Made by a program: the position numbers and the translations under genes. Of a stretch of 64,000 bases of DNA, positions 50,954 to 59,498 are shown in pieces. Source of the DNA: Oscillochloris sp. ZM17-4 (lineage in GTDB: Bacteria > Chloroflexota > Chloroflexia > Chloroflexales > Chloroflexaceae). The stretch is taken from positions 38,365 through 102,364 of the forward strand of contig NZ_JAIEWN010000006.1 of NCBI RefSeq assembly GCF_019599295.1, read 5' to 3'. Under the pieces are notes generated by a model. It saw nothing but the letters and a program-made list of their open reading frames with translations. It had not been told where the DNA came from and did not search any database. Positions within the stretch are counted from its first letter, which is position 1. Every line of letters starts with the position of its first letter.

Positions 50954-53900
50954 CTACAGCCCGAGCTGCGCGCGCAGCTCGTCGGTGAGCTCCGGCGCGT
51001 AGCGGTTCGCCGCGACCCAGCCGAGCAGCGCGTCCAGGCTGTCGAAGCGCCAGATCCGCGCCTCCCCGCTGCCGCTGCCGATCAGGATGTCGCCCGAGTC
51101 GCGGTCGATCGCCAGGCTCGTGATCGTCCCATCGGTGATGTCGATAAACTGCGCCTCGGCGTTGCTGTCCAGATCCCAGAGCGAGATCCGGCGGTCGGTC
51201 GCCGCCGAGATGACCTGCGTGCCGTCTGTGGAGAAGGCGACCCCCACCACCGGCCCGCGGTGGGTGAAGGAGTGTAGCTCCTCGTCGCTGCTCGCGTCGA
51301 ACACCCACACGACATTGTTGCTTGAGCCTACGGCGAACATGCTGCCATCCTGGTTCCATGCCACCGCCAGGGTCGATGTCCTTGGCCAGCTATCCCCAAT
51401 GTGGGCCTGTCCCTGGGCCACATCCCAGCGCAGCACACCTTCGCTCGTGCCCATCAGCAGCTGGCTGCCGTCGCGGCTCCACGCCACCGACTCAAGCACC
51501 GCCGGGATGCTCGGGTCATCCGGGGCGGTCAGGTCGACCGACCGACTCTGGCTCCGAGTGGCTACATCCCAGATCTTCAGCTGCTTGTCGAGCCCCCCCG
51601 AGGCCAGCCGCGCGCCGCTGGCGTCAAAGGCCAGGCTCAGGATCTTATCGCTGTGGCCCTCCAGCGTGCCCAGCGTCTCTCCCGAGCGCGGGTTCCAGAG
51701 CGTGATCGTGCCGTCGGCGCCGCCCACTGCGGCTAGGCTGCCATCGCCGCTCAGCGCCGCCACCGCCGGCAGGGCCGGGTTATCGATGGAGAGGCTCTGG
51801 AGCGTCTGGGTGCCCGAGACACCGATGCTGACCGACACCACGCCTTCGGAGGATGCCAGCAGGCCCAGCGCGCCGTTATCGCTCAGGGCGACCGTGTCGA
51901 CCGCGCCTGAGGCGTAGATGCGGGCGACCTCGCGGCCGTCGGTGAGGTCCCATAGCCGCAGGGCGGGGCCGACGTCGTCGTAGCCCAGCGACACCGCCTG
52001 GAGCGGGCTGCTCTGCGGCCGGAACAGGGCCAGGTAGGCGCCGGAGCTGTGGGCCTCTAGGCGCAGCTGCTCGCCCAGGCTGAGCTGGCTCCACAGCCGC
52101 ACGGTGCCGTCATCCGAGGCCGAGATGATCTGCTGTCCATCATCGCTGAACTGCACACTTTTAACCGTTGCCGTGTGGCCTGTGAGGAAGCCGATCGCCG
52201 CCGGGTCACGTCGGCCCACGTCCCAGATCCCGATCGTCTGATCGGCCGAGCCGGTGATCGCCAGGCTGCCATTCGGGCTGAAGGCCACGCTGGTGATCTG
52301 GTCGCTGTGGCGCACCCGCTCGCCCTGCTCATTGCGGCTGCCGCCGTTCTGCCCGCCGTCGAAGCGCACGATCGGCGTCTGGCTCGTAAGATCCCACAGC
52401 GTCGCGGTGCCATTCAGGTCGCCGGTGAGCAGGTCTGGCCCGGTGGGGCTGAAGGCCACGCTGCTGATCGGCCCCTGGCCGGTGATCGTGGCGGTGATCT
52501 GGAGGCTGGCCGTGTCCCAGATCTGCACCTGGCCGCCCTCAGTCACGACAGCGAGCGAGGTGCTGTTCGGGCTATAGGCCACCGCGAGCGCCTGGGAGCC
52601 GCCCGTGGTGCTGCCCAGGTCGCGCTCGCTGCCGAGGGTCTGGATCGTCACGCCGCGCCGTGCGCGAGCCACCGCCAGGCTTCTGCCATCGGGGCTGAAG
52701 GCCAGGCTGTTGATGGCGTCAGCCTCGCCTCCGGCGCTCGTACTCGCCAGGCTGCCGTCGCTCAGGTTCCAGATCGCCAGGACGCCATCACCGCTGCCGG
52801 TGGCCGCCAGCTTGCCGTCAGGGCTGAGCGCCAGCGTGTAGATAAAGGTGCCCGCCTTCTCCTGGCTGAGGTTGATCTGCGTGCGCACGCCTGGCGGGTA
52901 GGCCACCTGGCTCAGGTCGCGCAGGGCCTCGGTGTTGTCGCCGCTGCGCGTGGCGCGCTCACGGTCGATCGCGATTGCCTCGCTGAGGTTGCCCGCGCTC
53001 ATAGCCGCCTGGGCGGCCGCCTCAAGGGCGTTACTCCTTGCCAGGTCGCTGGCGGCTACGGCGGTCTGCTGCTGGGCCTGGGCCAGATCGTTGGCGACCT
53101 CGGCGGTCGCCTTCTGGGCCTGGGCCAGATCGTTGGCCACCTCGGCGGTGGACTTCTGGGCCTGGGCCTCGGCGGCGGCCGTCTGGGCCTGCTGGGCGTT
53201 CAGGTCCGACCGGCCCTGCTGGTAGTTGGCCTGGCCCCAGAAGCCCAGGGCGGCGATGGCGGCCACGGCGGCCACGGCGGCGATCCCGGCCATAACGCGC
53301 GAGAGCTGGCGCTGGCGGGCGGCGGCGGCGGCGGCCTCGTCGGCGCGGCGCTGCTGCTCGTTGGCCAGATCCCGTGCCGCCTGGAGCTCGCGCTCGCGGG
53401 CGGCCTCGCGCCCGGCGGCCTCACGCGCGCGCAGGGCCGTCGCCGCATCGAGGAACTGCTGCTCCTGGGCGTTCAGCGCGAAGCGCGCCAGCGCCGCCAG
53501 GGCCACGGCCTCGTCCAGGCGGGTGCCCCGGAAGAGGAAGTCCTCGTCCTGGCCGCCGGCCGCCCACTCGCGGGCCGCGCTGTGGATCGCCTCGCGCAGC
53601 AGCAGACCCTGGCGGTCCTCGCTCAGCCAGGCCCGCAGACGCGGCCAGCCGCGGATCAGCGCCTCGTGGGCGACCTCGGCCGTCTCCTCGCCGCCGGGGC
53701 CGATGCCCGTCACTAGCAGGCGGGCGTCGGCCATGCGGCCGACCAATGCGCGGGTGGGCGTCGGGTCGGCCCCGGCGGGCACCAGATCGGCCAGGACCAC
53801 CCGCTGGCGAGTGTCGCGCTGCGCGCCCTCGGCCCGCTCGGCGTCCAGGCGGGTCAGCCGCACAAAGATCGCGCGCAGGCGCTCCTTGTCCTCGGGCGAG

Positions 53901-54253
53901 GCCTTGTCGTAGATCTGGTCGGCGCTATGGGCGATCGCCTGCTGGATGCCGCCGATCTCCCGGTACTCGGCCGCGCGCAGCCAGGAGCCGCGCCGTCGCT
54001 GCCAGAGCTCCTGGAGGGCGTGCTGGAGCAGCGGCATGGCCCCCGGCTCATCGCGCACGTCGTCGAGGATCTGGCCGCCCAGATCGGCCTCGAAGCGCAG
54101 GCCCACGGCGGCGGCCTGGCGCTCCATGGCCCGCCGCAGCTCCTCGGGGGTCATCGGGGCGATCAGCTCCTGGCGGGCCGTCACCATATCGCGCAGCGCA
54201 GGGTAGGGCGCCACCTCGCCCAGGAAGTCGGCGCGAAGGGTGATGATCACCAT
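50954..54253 (-). CDS. nSTAND-WD40 fragment of a disrupted CHAT-nSTAND-WD40 protein
   Basis: 1099 residues. Similarity begins before the first Met: in this frame FEEVFTLCKDEDDRRAFFDE, read from about 54337, is the Walker B region of an nSTAND NTPase, followed by MVIITLRADFLGEVAPYP and the winged-helix/helical block to about residue 240. A membrane helix follows (about 323-345, VMAGIAAVAAVAAIAAL), then an Ala/Gln-rich coiled coil with a repeated AEVANDLAQAQ unit. The C-terminus has about 14 WD40 blades (for example LAFSPDGRSLAVA, RLASGGLDKQLKIWDV), enough for two seven-bladed propellers. No Walker A (P-loop) exists in either fragment. Probably inactive as an NTPase, though the propellers are intact. 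Confidence 0.8.
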   Translation of the reverse strand: MVIITLRADFLGEVAPYPALRDMVTARQELIAPMTPEELRRAMERQAAAVGLRFEADLGGQILDDVRDEPGAMPLLQHALQELWQRRRGSWLRAAEYREIGGIQQAIAHSADQIYDKASPEDKERLRAIFVRLTRLDAERAEGAQRDTRQRVVLADLVPAGADPTPTRALVGRMADARLLVTGIGPGGEETAEVAHEALIRGWPRLRAWLSEDRQGLLLREAIHSAAREWAAGGQDEDFLFRGTRLDEAVALAALARFALNAQEQQFLDAATALRAREAAGREAARERELQAARDLANEQQRRADEAAAAAARQRQLSRVMAGIAAVAAVAAIAALGFWGQANYQQGRSDLNAQQAQTAAAEAQAQKSTAEVANDLAQAQKATAEVANDLAQAQQQTAVAASDLARSNALEAAAQAAMSAGNLSEAIAIDRERATRSGDNTEALRDLSQVAYPPGVRTQINLSQEKAGTFIYTLALSPDGKLAATGSGDGVLAIWNLSDGSLASTSAGGEADAINSLAFSPDGRSLAVARARRGVTIQTLGSERDLGSTTGGSQALAVAYSPNSTSLAVVTEGGQVQIWDTASLQITATITGQGPISSVAFSPTGPDLLTGDLNGTATLWDLTSQTPIVRFDGGQNGGSRNEQGERVRHSDQITSVAFSPNGSLAITGSADQTIGIWDVGRRDPAAIGFLTGHTATVKSVQFSDDGQQIISASDDGTVRLWSQLSLGEQLRLEAHSSGAYLALFRPQSSPLQAVSLGYDDVGPALRLWDLTDGREVARIYASGAVDTVALSDNGALGLLASSEGVVSVSIGVSGTQTLQSLSIDNPALPAVAALSGDGSLAAVGGADGTITLWNPRSGETLGTLEGHSDKILSLAFDASGARLASGGLDKQLKIWDVATRSQSRSVDLTAPDDPSIPAVLESVAWSRDGSQLLMGTSEGVLRWDVAQGQAHIGDSWPRTSTLAVAWNQDGSMFAVGSSNNVVWVFDASSDEELHSFTHRGPVVGVAFSTDGTQVISAATDRRISLWDLDSNAEAQFIDITDGTITSLAIDRDSGDILIGSGSGEARIWRFDSLDALLGWVAANRYAPELTDELRAQLGL

Positions 54254-54340
54254 GAGCGGGCCGACCTGGCGCAGCAGCTCGTCGAAGAAGGCCCGGCGGT
54301 CATCCTCGTCTTTGCAAAGGGTGAAGACCTCCTCAAAGCC
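54247..54340 (-). other. Deletion/frameshift junction in the CHAT-nSTAND-WD40 gene
   Basis: Over this overlap the upstream frame reads nonsense (RRSSPFAKTRMTAGPSST), whereas the other frame reads a Walker B-like FEEVFTLCKDEDD followed by FFDELLRQVGPLM. Normally about 100 or more residues with a P-loop would lie between the CHAT end and this motif. Confidence 0.7.
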
Positions 54341-55515
54341 TCGCCGAGCTCGTCCGCCAGCGTCGGCGCGCGCGCGGGCAGCAGCAGCTCCAGCGCGTCG
54401 AGTCCGGCGCGCAGCTCGGCCGGGGTCAGCGCGCGATCCAGCGTGTCGCTGAACAGCGGCAGCCCGCCCAGCCGGCTGAACAGCACCGGCACCATCGCGT
54501 CGCCGCGCTCGGCCAGGCGCACCGCCCCCTCGACCAGCGCCCGGTCCGGCTCGCCGTGCTCGCGCAGCCGCAGGTAGATCGCCGCCGACAGCGCGGTGGC
54601 GGTGACGACGCTCACCTTGTCGGTCATCGCCACCACGGCGGGCATGCCCAGCTCGCGCACCAGGCGCTGGCCCAGGCCGCCCATGGCCTCGTCGGCATCG
54701 GGGCTGGCGCTCTCACAGGTCGACAGGAAGGCGAAGTGGGGCAGGCCGCGGGCGCCATCCAGGCTGCTCAGCCGCTCGATAAGCCGGGTCCCGGTCACGG
54801 CCTCCACGCTGCTGGGGCCGTCGGCGCCGGCAAGAAAGAGCACCAGGTCGCCGCCCTTGAGCACGCGGCCGTGGCAGACGAGGTGCAGGATGGTGGTGGG
54901 CTCGGCGGTGATGCGGGCGCAGATCTCATCGAGCGTGGGCGGCCCATCGGCACCGTCGATGTCGGCCAGCAGGGTGGACGGGATGGGGCCGAGCGACTCG
55001 CGGACGCCGGCGGTGGAGGCGGCCACGTCGAAGGGCGCCAGCTGGAAGCGATTGCCGGGGGCGGGGCTGGCGACCACGATCAGCGCGCGTAGGTCGCGCC
55101 GGCCGATCGGCGGGAAGCGCCGGTCGGTCAGGCTGGGCATATAGCGCGAGAAGGGGGCGCGCTGGAAGGTGGCGAGCAGCTTCCAGCCGCCGTCGATCGG
55201 CGCGTAGAGCCGCTCCCAGCGCAGGCCGCGCATGGGCACATCCTCGATGAAGAGCAGGACGCGCAGCGTGGCGTCCGCGCGGGCCAGCGCCTCGACGAAG
55301 GCGTCGCGCACGGCGCCGCCGAACAGGGCCGCGCCCAGGGCCTGCCCGTAGGCCGCCACGTCGCCCTCGATCGCCAGCAGCTCGTTCTGGTCTAGGCGCA
55401 GCGCGCCCTCGACGCGGATGGGCAGCTGCCCGCCGTCGCGGCGCTCCTCGGCTATCACCGGGCAGGCCCCCTCGCCCTCGCCCTGGCGCTGGATGGTGAT
55501 CTCAAATGTGTGCAT
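54247..55515 (-). CDS. CHAT-domain protease fragment of the same disrupted gene
   Basis: 422 residues. A beta-rich N-terminal region (LFIEDVPMRGLRWERLYAPI) leads to a CHAT domain, a caspase-like protease. The catalytic pair is visible: His in HLVCHGRVLKGGDLVLF and Cys in FAFLSTCESASPDADEAMG. The domain ends near residue 370 (LTPAELRAGLDALELL). The rest (from LADELGE) collides with the Walker B region of the downstream fragment in another frame, so a deletion that removed the P-loop region and shifted the frame is the best explanation. Such CHAT-STAND proteins act in signalling, cell death or defence. No strong ribosome-binding site is seen. Confidence 0.8.
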   Translation of the reverse strand: MHTFEITIQRQGEGEGACPVIAEERRDGGQLPIRVEGALRLDQNELLAIEGDVAAYGQALGAALFGGAVRDAFVEALARADATLRVLLFIEDVPMRGLRWERLYAPIDGGWKLLATFQRAPFSRYMPSLTDRRFPPIGRRDLRALIVVASPAPGNRFQLAPFDVAASTAGVRESLGPIPSTLLADIDGADGPPTLDEICARITAEPTTILHLVCHGRVLKGGDLVLFLAGADGPSSVEAVTGTRLIERLSSLDGARGLPHFAFLSTCESASPDADEAMGGLGQRLVRELGMPAVVAMTDKVSVVTATALSAAIYLRLREHGEPDRALVEGAVRLAERGDAMVPVLFSRLGGLPLFSDTLDRALTPAELRAGLDALELLLPARAPTLADELGEALRRSSPFAKTRMTAGPSSTSCCARSARSW

Positions 55516-55546
55516 GCGTGCTCCCGCTGTGCTGCTCTGGATGAAG

Positions 55547-55583
55547 TGATGATAGCACGCCCCTGGGGCGTGCTATCATCACG
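55547..55583. repeat. Perfect hairpin upstream of the STAS gene
   Basis: An 18-bp perfect stem (GTGATGATAGCACGCCCC and its complement) with a one-base centre. It lies between divergent genes. A TATGAT at about 55598 may be a -10 box for the next gene. Confidence 0.9.
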
Positions 55584-55693
55584 GCGGGTATGGTATGATG
55601 GCGATGGAATGCGGCAGGCACCGTATGGCACGTGCGGGGCCGCGCCCGCAGATCTGGAGCGTGCGCCGCCCTACATGACCTGCTGCCGCAACT

Positions 55694-56671
55694 ATGCACA
55701 ACTCCCTCGACCGTACTGCATTCCGTATCCAGGCTCTCGCCTTCGTTGAGCTCGGCATCCTGTCGCTCATCCTCATCCTCGGCACCCTGGTCTTCCCTCA
55801 CCTGCTCCTGCTCTTCGTTGCGCTCTGCGGGATCGGCATGCTGGCCGCAGGCGCCATCTACTGGCTGCGCCAGAGCGCGATCATCGAGCCGATCATCTAC
55901 GCCAACATCATGACCATGATCGTCCTCCTGGTGATCGTCGACCCGCTCAGCGGCACGCTCAGCGGCTCCACCTGGACGCTCTACCAGATCTGGCCGCTTG
56001 TCGTCGCCCTGATCCTGCGCAACCTGCGCTCGACGGCCATCGTAGTGGTCATCACCCTCGCCATCCTGGTCACCAGCGCCTGGCTCCAGATCAGCGGGGT
56101 CATCCCCGTCGAGCTCATGGTGCGGCCCGATCTGCTCTGGTTCAACCTCGGCATCCAGATCCTGGTGATGATCATGATGTCCTCGATTATCTCGGTGATC
56201 ACCGCTGATGAGCAGCGCTCGTACGAGGCGGTCTCGCGGCTCGGCGCGGCGCGCGAGCGGCAGCTCGCCGAGAACCAGGTGCTGCTCGACCAGCAGGGGC
56301 AGCTCAACCAGGAGCTGCGCGCCAGCCTCGATCAGATCCACCTGCGCGAGGCGCAGCTGCGCGACGAGCAGACCCTCAACCAGGAGCTGCTGCGCACGGT
56401 GGATGCCCTGGCCGCTCCGATCATCCCGATCAGCGATGAGGTCGTGGTGGCGCCGCTGGTCGGCTCGTTTCACCAGGAGCGGCTGGCCGCGCTGGCCGGG
56501 GGGCTGCTGGAGCAGATCGCCCGCCGCCATACGCGCGTGCTGATCCTAGATGTCACCGGGCTCGCCGCCTTCGATACGGCCACCGCCCAGGCGCTGATGG
56601 CCACCGTCGATAGCTGCCGCCTCATGGGCATACAGGCGATGCTGGTCGGGATCCAGCCCGAGATGGCATAG
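55694..56671 (+). CDS. Membrane STAS-domain signalling protein, C-terminus truncated
   Basis: 325 residues. About six membrane helices (roughly 10-165) precede a coiled coil (about 170-235, with LDQQGQLNQELRASLDQIHL) and an RsbR-type STAS domain starting ALAAPIIPISDEVVVAPLVG with RVLILDVTGLAAFDTATAQA. The STAS domain stops at VGIQPEMA, where family members continue for about 25 residues (compare the intact GISPEIAQTLVQLGVDLSKL in the gene at 57529). A GATTGCA array begins 18 bases after this stop. Such proteins sense stress through partner-switching. No clear ribosome-binding site. Confidence 0.75.
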   Translation: MHNSLDRTAFRIQALAFVELGILSLILILGTLVFPHLLLLFVALCGIGMLAAGAIYWLRQSAIIEPIIYANIMTMIVLLVIVDPLSGTLSGSTWTLYQIWPLVVALILRNLRSTAIVVVITLAILVTSAWLQISGVIPVELMVRPDLLWFNLGIQILVMIMMSSIISVITADEQRSYEAVSRLGAARERQLAENQVLLDQQGQLNQELRASLDQIHLREAQLRDEQTLNQELLRTVDALAAPIIPISDEVVVAPLVGSFHQERLAALAGGLLEQIARRHTRVLILDVTGLAAFDTATAQALMATVDSCRLMGIQAMLVGIQPEMA

Positions 56672-56688
56672 CCTGAGCGCGCTTTGCC

Positions 56689-56721
56689 CAATCTGCAATC
56701 TGCAATCTGCAATCTGCAATC
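56689..56721. repeat. GATTGCA heptamer array (inverted orientation) after the STAS gene
   Basis: Four tandem TGCAATC units without an inverted partner, 18 bases after a premature-looking stop codon. Confidence 0.88.
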
Positions 56722-56734
56722 GTACCAGGGTCCG

Positions 56735-57331
56735 TTACCGGCGGAACCAGCCCAGGTAGAGCCCGGCGCCGATCAGCAGCAGCGGCCCCCAGATCATGCC
56801 GAGGCCAAGGATCGAGGGCAGGTTGGCGGCCGCCACGATCAGCCCCACGGCGAAGAGCGGCACCGCCGGGTAGATCGGCCACTGGGTGCGCTTCCCGAAG
56901 AGGCCGCGGCCCAGGGCGAAGACGCCCAGGAAGCCGAGAGACAGGCCCCAGAGCACAGAGACACCAGCGGTCAGGTTGGCGAAGGTGACGCCGACGCTCA
57001 GCCCGGCCAGGATGCAGGCGGGGATGATCAGGCCGTAGAGGCGCTTCCAGAGGCCGAAGAAGAAAAAGCACGAGGAGATCGTCAGCAGGACCATGCCGCC
57101 GGTGAGCTCCATCGGCGCGGTCGCCCCGCGGGACAGCAGCAGCAGCACGCCCAGCCCGATCATGCCAAGCGCCAGAGGGTTGGCGCGCTGCGCCGGGGCG
57201 GCGCCGATCTGCCCCGCCGGGGCGTAGCCCGCGCCGCTGGGCATCTGAAGCTGCTGAGTCTGCACGCCGGCAGATGATCGCTCGGCCTGCCGCGCACGCT
57301 CGGTGTCCTGATCCGTATAGTCGGTCTGCAT
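56735..57331 (-). CDS. Hypothetical membrane protein, 198 aa
   Basis: A hydrophilic Gln-rich N-terminus (about 50 residues) is followed by four or five membrane helices (GMIGLGVLLLLSRG, GGMVLLTISSCFFFFGLW, LSLGFLGVFALGRGLF, YPAVPLFAVGLIVAAA, and GPLLLIGAGLYLGWFRR at the end). The family is not recognised. The ATG at 57331 has GGAGG eight bases upstream; an earlier in-frame ATG at 57358 is unlikely. It converges with the STAS gene at 55694. Confidence 0.65.
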   Translation of the reverse strand: MQTDYTDQDTERARQAERSSAGVQTQQLQMPSGAGYAPAGQIGAAPAQRANPLALGMIGLGVLLLLSRGATAPMELTGGMVLLTISSCFFFFGLWKRLYGLIIPACILAGLSVGVTFANLTAGVSVLWGLSLGFLGVFALGRGLFGKRTQWPIYPAVPLFAVGLIVAAANLPSILGLGMIWGPLLLIGAGLYLGWFRR

Positions 57332-57528
57332 CTTCGCTCCTCCGCTCTCATCACACACGATCCGCTATCATCTACGACGAGAAGCCATAGGCGCATGTTG
57401 CACACCGCTGGCCAGGATTGCTGAATTACTGCCCTTTTTCCTTTGCTCGTGCATAAATTTGCGGCTATACTAGTAAATATTCGTATGCTCATATGTCATC
57501 ACTCAGAATAGGATGAAGGATCTGTCGC

Positions 57529-58377
57529 ATGAGCGCTCAAGATGATCTCCATCAACTGCCTATCACCGCATTCGCCGACATCTTCGAGCAACTGCCGATT
57601 GCGGTCAGCGCTTACGATTCAACCGGACTGCAAGTTGCCATGAACGAGGCCCAAGCCAAGCTCTGGGGTCTCCGCCGCGAGGAGTGGGTCGGCCACTTCA
57701 ATATGGTCACCGACCCGCAGCTGGCGTCACAGGGGAGCGGCGAGATGTTCCGCAGAGTGATGCAGGGCGAGACAGTGGTGCTCCCCCCCCACTCCTACGA
57801 CGGCACCGCGACTGGCCTGCAATCCGCCGCCACCGCCCCGGTCTGGATCGAGGCATCCTACTTCCCGATGCGGGCCGCAAGCGGCGAGGTGACGCACCTG
57901 ATCGCCATCTTGCGCGATGTCTCTAGCGAGATCTTGCAGCGCCAGAGCGCCGACAAGGCCCAGGAGGAGATCGCCAGCCAGCGCATGATCATCGAGACGC
58001 TCTCGAACCCGGTGATCCAGATCTGGCAGGGCATCCTGACCCTCCCGCTGATCGGCGCGATCGACAGCCGGCGGGCGATGAACATCACCGAGGGCCTGCT
58101 GACCGCGATCGCTGAGCGGCAGGCCAGCTGTATCATCCTCGATATCACCGGCGTGCCGATGGTCGATACGCAGGTGGCGCAGCACCTGGTGCAGACCGCG
58201 CGCGCCAGCCAGCTGCTCGGCTGCGACGTGGCCCTTGTCGGCATTAGCCCCGAGATTGCGCAGACTCTGGTGCAGCTGGGGGTCGATCTGAGCAAGCTGA
58301 AGACGCTGGCCAACCTCCAGGCCGGCATCGCCTGGGCCTTCGCCCAGCAGCGGCTGCGTATCGTCGCCATCGAGTAG
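57529..58377 (+). CDS. PAS-STAS (RsbR-like) signalling protein
   Basis: 282 residues. A PAS domain (about 15-145, with FEQLPIAVSAYDSTGLQVAM and the closing THLIAILRDVSSEI) is joined by a short helix to a STAS domain (about 160-275): NPVIQIWQGILTLPLIGAID, ASCIILDITGVPMVDTQVAQ (phosphorylation-site Thr region), and GISPEIAQTLVQLGVDLSKL. Such proteins form stressosome-like partner-switching complexes that respond to a signal at the PAS domain. It stands alone; its stop TAG opens the sequence TAGGGAC before a hairpin. Confidence 0.88.
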   Translation: MSAQDDLHQLPITAFADIFEQLPIAVSAYDSTGLQVAMNEAQAKLWGLRREEWVGHFNMVTDPQLASQGSGEMFRRVMQGETVVLPPHSYDGTATGLQSAATAPVWIEASYFPMRAASGEVTHLIAILRDVSSEILQRQSADKAQEEIASQRMIIETLSNPVIQIWQGILTLPLIGAIDSRRAMNITEGLLTAIAERQASCIILDITGVPMVDTQVAQHLVQTARASQLLGCDVALVGISPEIAQTLVQLGVDLSKLKTLANLQAGIAWAFAQQRLRIVAIE

Positions 58378-58398
58378 GGACACAGCGCCAAGAATCTC

Positions 58399-58453
58399 GT
58401 ATTGGGTTGTGGAAATGTCCCAGCGAAGCTGGGACATTTCCACAACCCAATAC
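58399..58453. repeat. Perfect hairpin between convergent PAS-STAS and ABC ATPase genes
   Basis: A 26-bp perfect stem (58399-58424 with 58428-58453) and a GAA loop (tip GCGAAGC). The longest perfect hairpin with this tip in the window; probably a bidirectional terminator. Confidence 0.95.
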
Positions 58454-58472
58454 AGTTTTTCGGGCGGCAGCC

Positions 58473-59432
58473 CTAGTTCGTCCCGCCGTAGGCGCTGCCC
58501 TGGGTGACGCGCATGAAGATGTCCTCCAGGTCGTTCACCTGGCCGGCGAAGTGGGTCACGATCGCGCCGCCCTGTACCAGGCGGGCCAGCAGCTCGCCCG
58601 CCGCATGGTCGTCGCCGTCCACATCGATCTCGATCTGGGGCGGCTCGCCCTCGGGCAGCAGGCGCACGTCGAGCACGTGGGGCGCCCCGCGGGCCAGATC
58701 CGCCGCCTCGGCCAGGTCGCTCAGCAGGTGAACCGCGAAGGTGCGGTGCGGCTGGAGCGAGCGCATGATCGTCGCCACATCGCCGGAGGCCAGCAGGTGC
58801 CCGCGCTCGATGATCCCGATGTGGGTCGACATCTCGGCCAGCTCGGTGAGGATGTGCGAGCTGATCATGATCGTCTTGCCCATGCTGCGCAGCTCCTTGA
58901 GCAGCTCGCGCAGCTCGACGCGGGCCCGCGGGTCGAGCCCGCTGGCCGGCTCGTCGAGGATGAGCAGGGCCGGGTCGTGGAGCATGGTGCGGGCCAGGCT
59001 AAGCCGCTGCTTCATGCCGCGCGAGAGCCCCATCACCTCAGCGTCCCGCTTGTGGCTTAGGTCGACGAGCGCCAGCAGGTCGTCGATCAGCTTCGGGCGG
59101 CGGGCGGTGGGGATGTCGTAGGAGGCCGCGAAAAAGTCCAGGTACTCCCAGGACTTCATCGCCTCATAGACCCCGAAGAAGTCGGGCATAAAGCCGACCG
59201 AGCGCCTCACGGCGGCGCGGTCGCGCACCACCGAGTTGCCGGCCACCCAGGCCTCGCCGCTGCTCGGCAGCAGCAGGGTGGTCAGAATGCGCATCGTCGT
59301 GGTCTTGCCGGCGCCGTTCGGCCCGATAAACCCATAGACCGCGCCCTGTGGGATCTGGAGGCTCAGGCTGCTCAGGGCGGTGGTGCCCCCGTAGCGCTGG
59401 GTGAGCTCTTTGGTTTCGACAATGGTCGTCAT
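58473..59432 (-). CDS. ABC transporter ATP-binding protein
   Basis: 319 residues of the CcmA/DrrA/NatA type. Walker A GPNGAGKTTTMRIL, Q-loop near GFMPDFFGVYEAMKSWEYLD, signature LSRGMKQRLSLARTML, and Walker B LLILDEPASGLDPRA are intact, as is the switch His in MISSHILTEL. A C-terminal domain (about 215-319) follows. It likely energises a drug, lipid or polymer exporter. The upstream gene on the same strand (59499) is its probable partner, but no typical ABC-2 permease lies between them. Confidence 0.93.
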   Translation of the reverse strand: MTTIVETKELTQRYGGTTALSSLSLQIPQGAVYGFIGPNGAGKTTTMRILTTLLLPSSGEAWVAGNSVVRDRAAVRRSVGFMPDFFGVYEAMKSWEYLDFFAASYDIPTARRPKLIDDLLALVDLSHKRDAEVMGLSRGMKQRLSLARTMLHDPALLILDEPASGLDPRARVELRELLKELRSMGKTIMISSHILTELAEMSTHIGIIERGHLLASGDVATIMRSLQPHRTFAVHLLSDLAEAADLARGAPHVLDVRLLPEGEPPQIEIDVDGDDHAAGELLARLVQGGAIVTHFAGQVNDLEDIFMRVTQGSAYGGTN

Positions 59433-59444
59433 ATAAGAGGCTCC

Positions 59445-59481
59445 GTTGGGGCGCAGTAGCGCGGCGCTGCTGCGCCTTTAC
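59445..59481. repeat. Hairpin element between the ABC ATPase and its upstream neighbour
   Basis: GTTGGGGCGCAGTAGCGC pairs with GCGCTGCTGCGCCTTTAC, one or two mismatches. Same family as 29633 and 44641. Confidence 0.85.
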
Positions 59482-59498
59482 ACTCAGATCCCATGCCG

